Assembly: GCA_963772675.1 (NCBI GenBank)
Contig: CAVYYF010000007.1
Span: 1-64,000 of the forward strand
Source of the DNA: JAKAGZ01 sp963772675
GTDB taxonomy: Bacteria > Bacteroidota > Ignavibacteria > Ignavibacteriales > Ignavibacteriaceae
Reading direction: 5' to 3'
DNA length: 64,000 nucleotides
This document shows, piece by piece, positions 62,572-64,000 of this stretch; positions within the stretch are counted from its first letter, which is position 1, and every line of letters starts with the position of its first letter. Under the pieces are notes generated by a model. That model was not told where the DNA came from. It did not search any database and saw only the letters and a list, made by a program, of their open reading frames with translations. Both the position numbers and the translations under genes were made by a program.

Positions 62572-64000
62572 TTTACTTTCCTCAGTTTAGCTCCTGCCTC
62601 TTTACCAAATTCATCATTTCTGTGTTTTGAAATAACTGTTCTGTACATTTCTTTAGCCTGACGATTATCTTTTAGTTTTAAGTAACAATCCCCCAACCTT
62701 AAAAATGATCTTGTCAACCATTCATCATAAGCAGAAAAAATTGTTCTTACTCTCACGAATGCGCTGATAGCATCAGTTATTTTATCCTGTTCGAATAAAG
62801 TTTCTCCGAGATAATATTGCGCTTTTGCACCAATATCATCCGTTCTGTTAGTCGCTAGTCCCTGAAAGTATTGTGTAGCATTGTCATATCTCTTTGCTGC
62901 CAGGTCTATTAAACCCAGTTCAAATTTGGCTTTCTGTGAAAATATCGAACTGCCGAATTCTGTGACAACATTATTAAATGCTTCATAAGCCTTCGTAACA
63001 TCTCCCTTACTTGAAAGAGTAACCGCTTTTAGAAACATTATTTCCGGAAGCCTGGAAGATTGAGATAATTGATCCATTCCCCTGTTAAGAATATTCAGTG
63101 CTTCATCATAATTTTTCATGCTGTTATAAATATTTCCCAATTCAATAACAGCTGCAGCAGCGGATTCACTTTTAGGATAATTATTGAAAACACTACTGAA
63201 ATTAAATACAGCTTCCTGATCCTGATGTAAATTCTCAGCACTTTTTCCTATCCAGTAATAAGCATCCGGTATTGATTTACTAGAAGGAAATTTTGTTATA
63301 AAATCTTTATAACTGGTTTCGGCTTTGTCATATTCCTGTAGTCCGTAATAAATTTCTCCCTTCTTAATATATATCTGATCAGCAAAGCTTAATCCCGGGT
63401 TTCTATTAACAAATTCATCGATTAGTCCAACGGCTTTTTCAGGCTGATTTTTTGCAATATAGCTATATTGGATTCCGTTTATCGCATCAAAAACATGAGA
63501 AGAAGTCGGGTAATCAGTCATAACTTTTTGATAACTGGCAATAGCAGAGTCGTATTCAGCAAGATTAAAATATGCGTCTCCGATTGAATAATAAATTGTA
63601 GGGCCTAAAGAAGATGATGGATATTGTTGAAGCACATTCCTGTAATTCATAATTGCTTCATCGTAATTGTTTTGCTGAAAATAAATCCATCCGACTATAT
63701 AAAGTGATTTATCTGCATATTCTGAACGAGGAAATTTTCTTTGAAGATTTCTAAATTCATTAATTGCTTCAGTTGTATTACCCGATTTATATAAAGTCTG
63801 TGCATACTGATAATAAGCGCCTGGATTGCTCAGAGATGACTTACCAAAATTAAAAAGTTCTTTATAAACTTTACTCGCAGAAGCAAAATTTTTAGTGCCG
63901 TAATAACTGTCAGCCAGTCTCAATCTCGCATCCACAGCTTTCGAATCATTTGGATATTTTTTGATAAATTCAGAAAAATTTAAGACAGCATTTTCATAAT
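62568..64000 (-). CDS. TPR protein (CpoB/YbgF-like or tol-associated), N-terminus beyond window
   Basis: The frame stays open to the right edge (YENAVLNFSEFIKKYPNDSKAVDARLRLADSYYG), so the apparent start at 63935 is internal and the true start is outside. At least nine TPR or SEL1-like helix pairs follow (YQYAQTLYKSGNTTEAINEF, GWIYFQQNNYDEAIMNYRNVLQQYPS). The C-terminus ends at 62568, overlapping the barrel gene by 4 bp. Such TPR chains are common in outer-membrane lipoprotein or secretin assembly factors and in CpoB. First known gene of the envelope operon. Confidence 0.85.
   Translation of the reverse strand, partial: YENAVLNFSEFIKKYPNDSKAVDARLRLADSYYGTKNFASASKVYKELFNFGKSSLSNPGAYYQYAQTLYKSGNTTEAINEFRNLQRKFPRSEYADKSLYIVGWIYFQQNNYDEAIMNYRNVLQQYPSSSLGPTIYYSIGDAYFNLAEYDSAIASYQKVMTDYPTSSHVFDAINGIQYSYIAKNQPEKAVGLIDEFVNRNPGLSFADQIYIKKGEIYYGLQEYDKAETSYKDFITKFPSSKSIPDAYYWIGKSAENLHQDQEAVFNFSSVFNNYPKSESAAAAVIELGNIYNSMKNYDEALNILNRGMDQLSQSSRLPEIMFLKAVTLSSKGDVTKAYEAFNNVVTEFGSSIFSQKAKFELGLIDLAAKRYDNATQYFQGLATNRTDDIGAKAQYYLGETLFEQDKITDAISAFVRVRTIFSAYDEWLTRSFLRLGDCYLKLKDNRQAKEMYRTVISKHRNDEFGKEAGAKLRKVK

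Overview
The window reads as chromosome of an AT-rich member of the Bacteroidota/Chlorobiota/Ignavibacteriota side of the FCB group. The evidence is a type IX secretion pair (PorU and PorV), type A C-terminal sorting domains, outer-membrane barrel proteins, a YbbR-like protein, many proteins of short paralogous Bacteroidota-type families, and low GC. Two bacterial-microcompartment shell proteins and the HU-SPOR protein make an Ignavibacteria-like lineage my best guess, but no ribosomal RNA or other taxonomic marker is present, so this is inference.

Region 1 (1-16.4 kb) is accessory and eroded. At 1.2-5.3 kb four related repeats of about 190-270 bp alternate with unrelated minus-strand genes, each repeat lying just 3' of a gene. 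The repeat ends form imperfect inverted repeats of the attC type, and I read this as an integron cassette array without a visible integrase. It carries an isoprenylcysteine-methyltransferase-like protein, a secreted protein, an MltR-like fragment, a broken membrane-anchored protein and a PD-(D/E)XK plus EVE domain protein. Then come an SRAP/HMCES protein, small membrane and secreted proteins, a GNAT/YoaP protein, two frame-broken serine hydrolases, fragments of two secreted proteins, a DUF4932 protein with a premature stop, and a TetR regulator with a membrane protein. The region ends with two tRNA-Ser genes; a GIY-YIG gene sits between the first and a disrupted copy of its own 5' half.

Region 2 (16.5-43.3 kb) is mostly housekeeping and almost wholly on the minus strand: a secreted GH27 alpha-galactosidase; a four-gene MacAB-type ABC exporter operon; a CBS-domain protein; two large protease/propeller/barrel proteins; a thioesterase; and a long cluster der, CoA-disulfide-reductase-like, upp, TPR, rsh, ruvX, two BMC shell genes, ybbR-like, tmk and an S41 C-terminal processing protease.

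Region 3 (43.3-53.8 kb) is a type IX secretion operon, porU-porV followed by an M6-metalloprotease-like protein whose zinc-binding HExxH is replaced by ANIGS, then a small operon for a 2Fe-2S ferredoxin, endonuclease III, an HD phosphohydrolase and a peroxiredoxin. Region 4 (53.9-57.2 kb) has the only sizeable plus-strand genes (a lipoprotein, an NHL-repeat protein and small membrane proteins) and tRNA-Glu and tRNA-Gln on the minus strand. Region 5 (57.2-64 kb) is a minus-strand envelope operon in the order TPR protein, outer-membrane barrel, HU-TM-SPOR protein, ExbB, ExbD, TonB, which looks like a Tol/Ton-type energised trans-envelope machine.

At least fourteen genes carry apparent single-base indels, including upp and the S41 protease (inside a run of eight G). 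Some of this may be base-calling error in the assembly rather than decay, so every pseudogene call here is conditional on the raw sequence being right.
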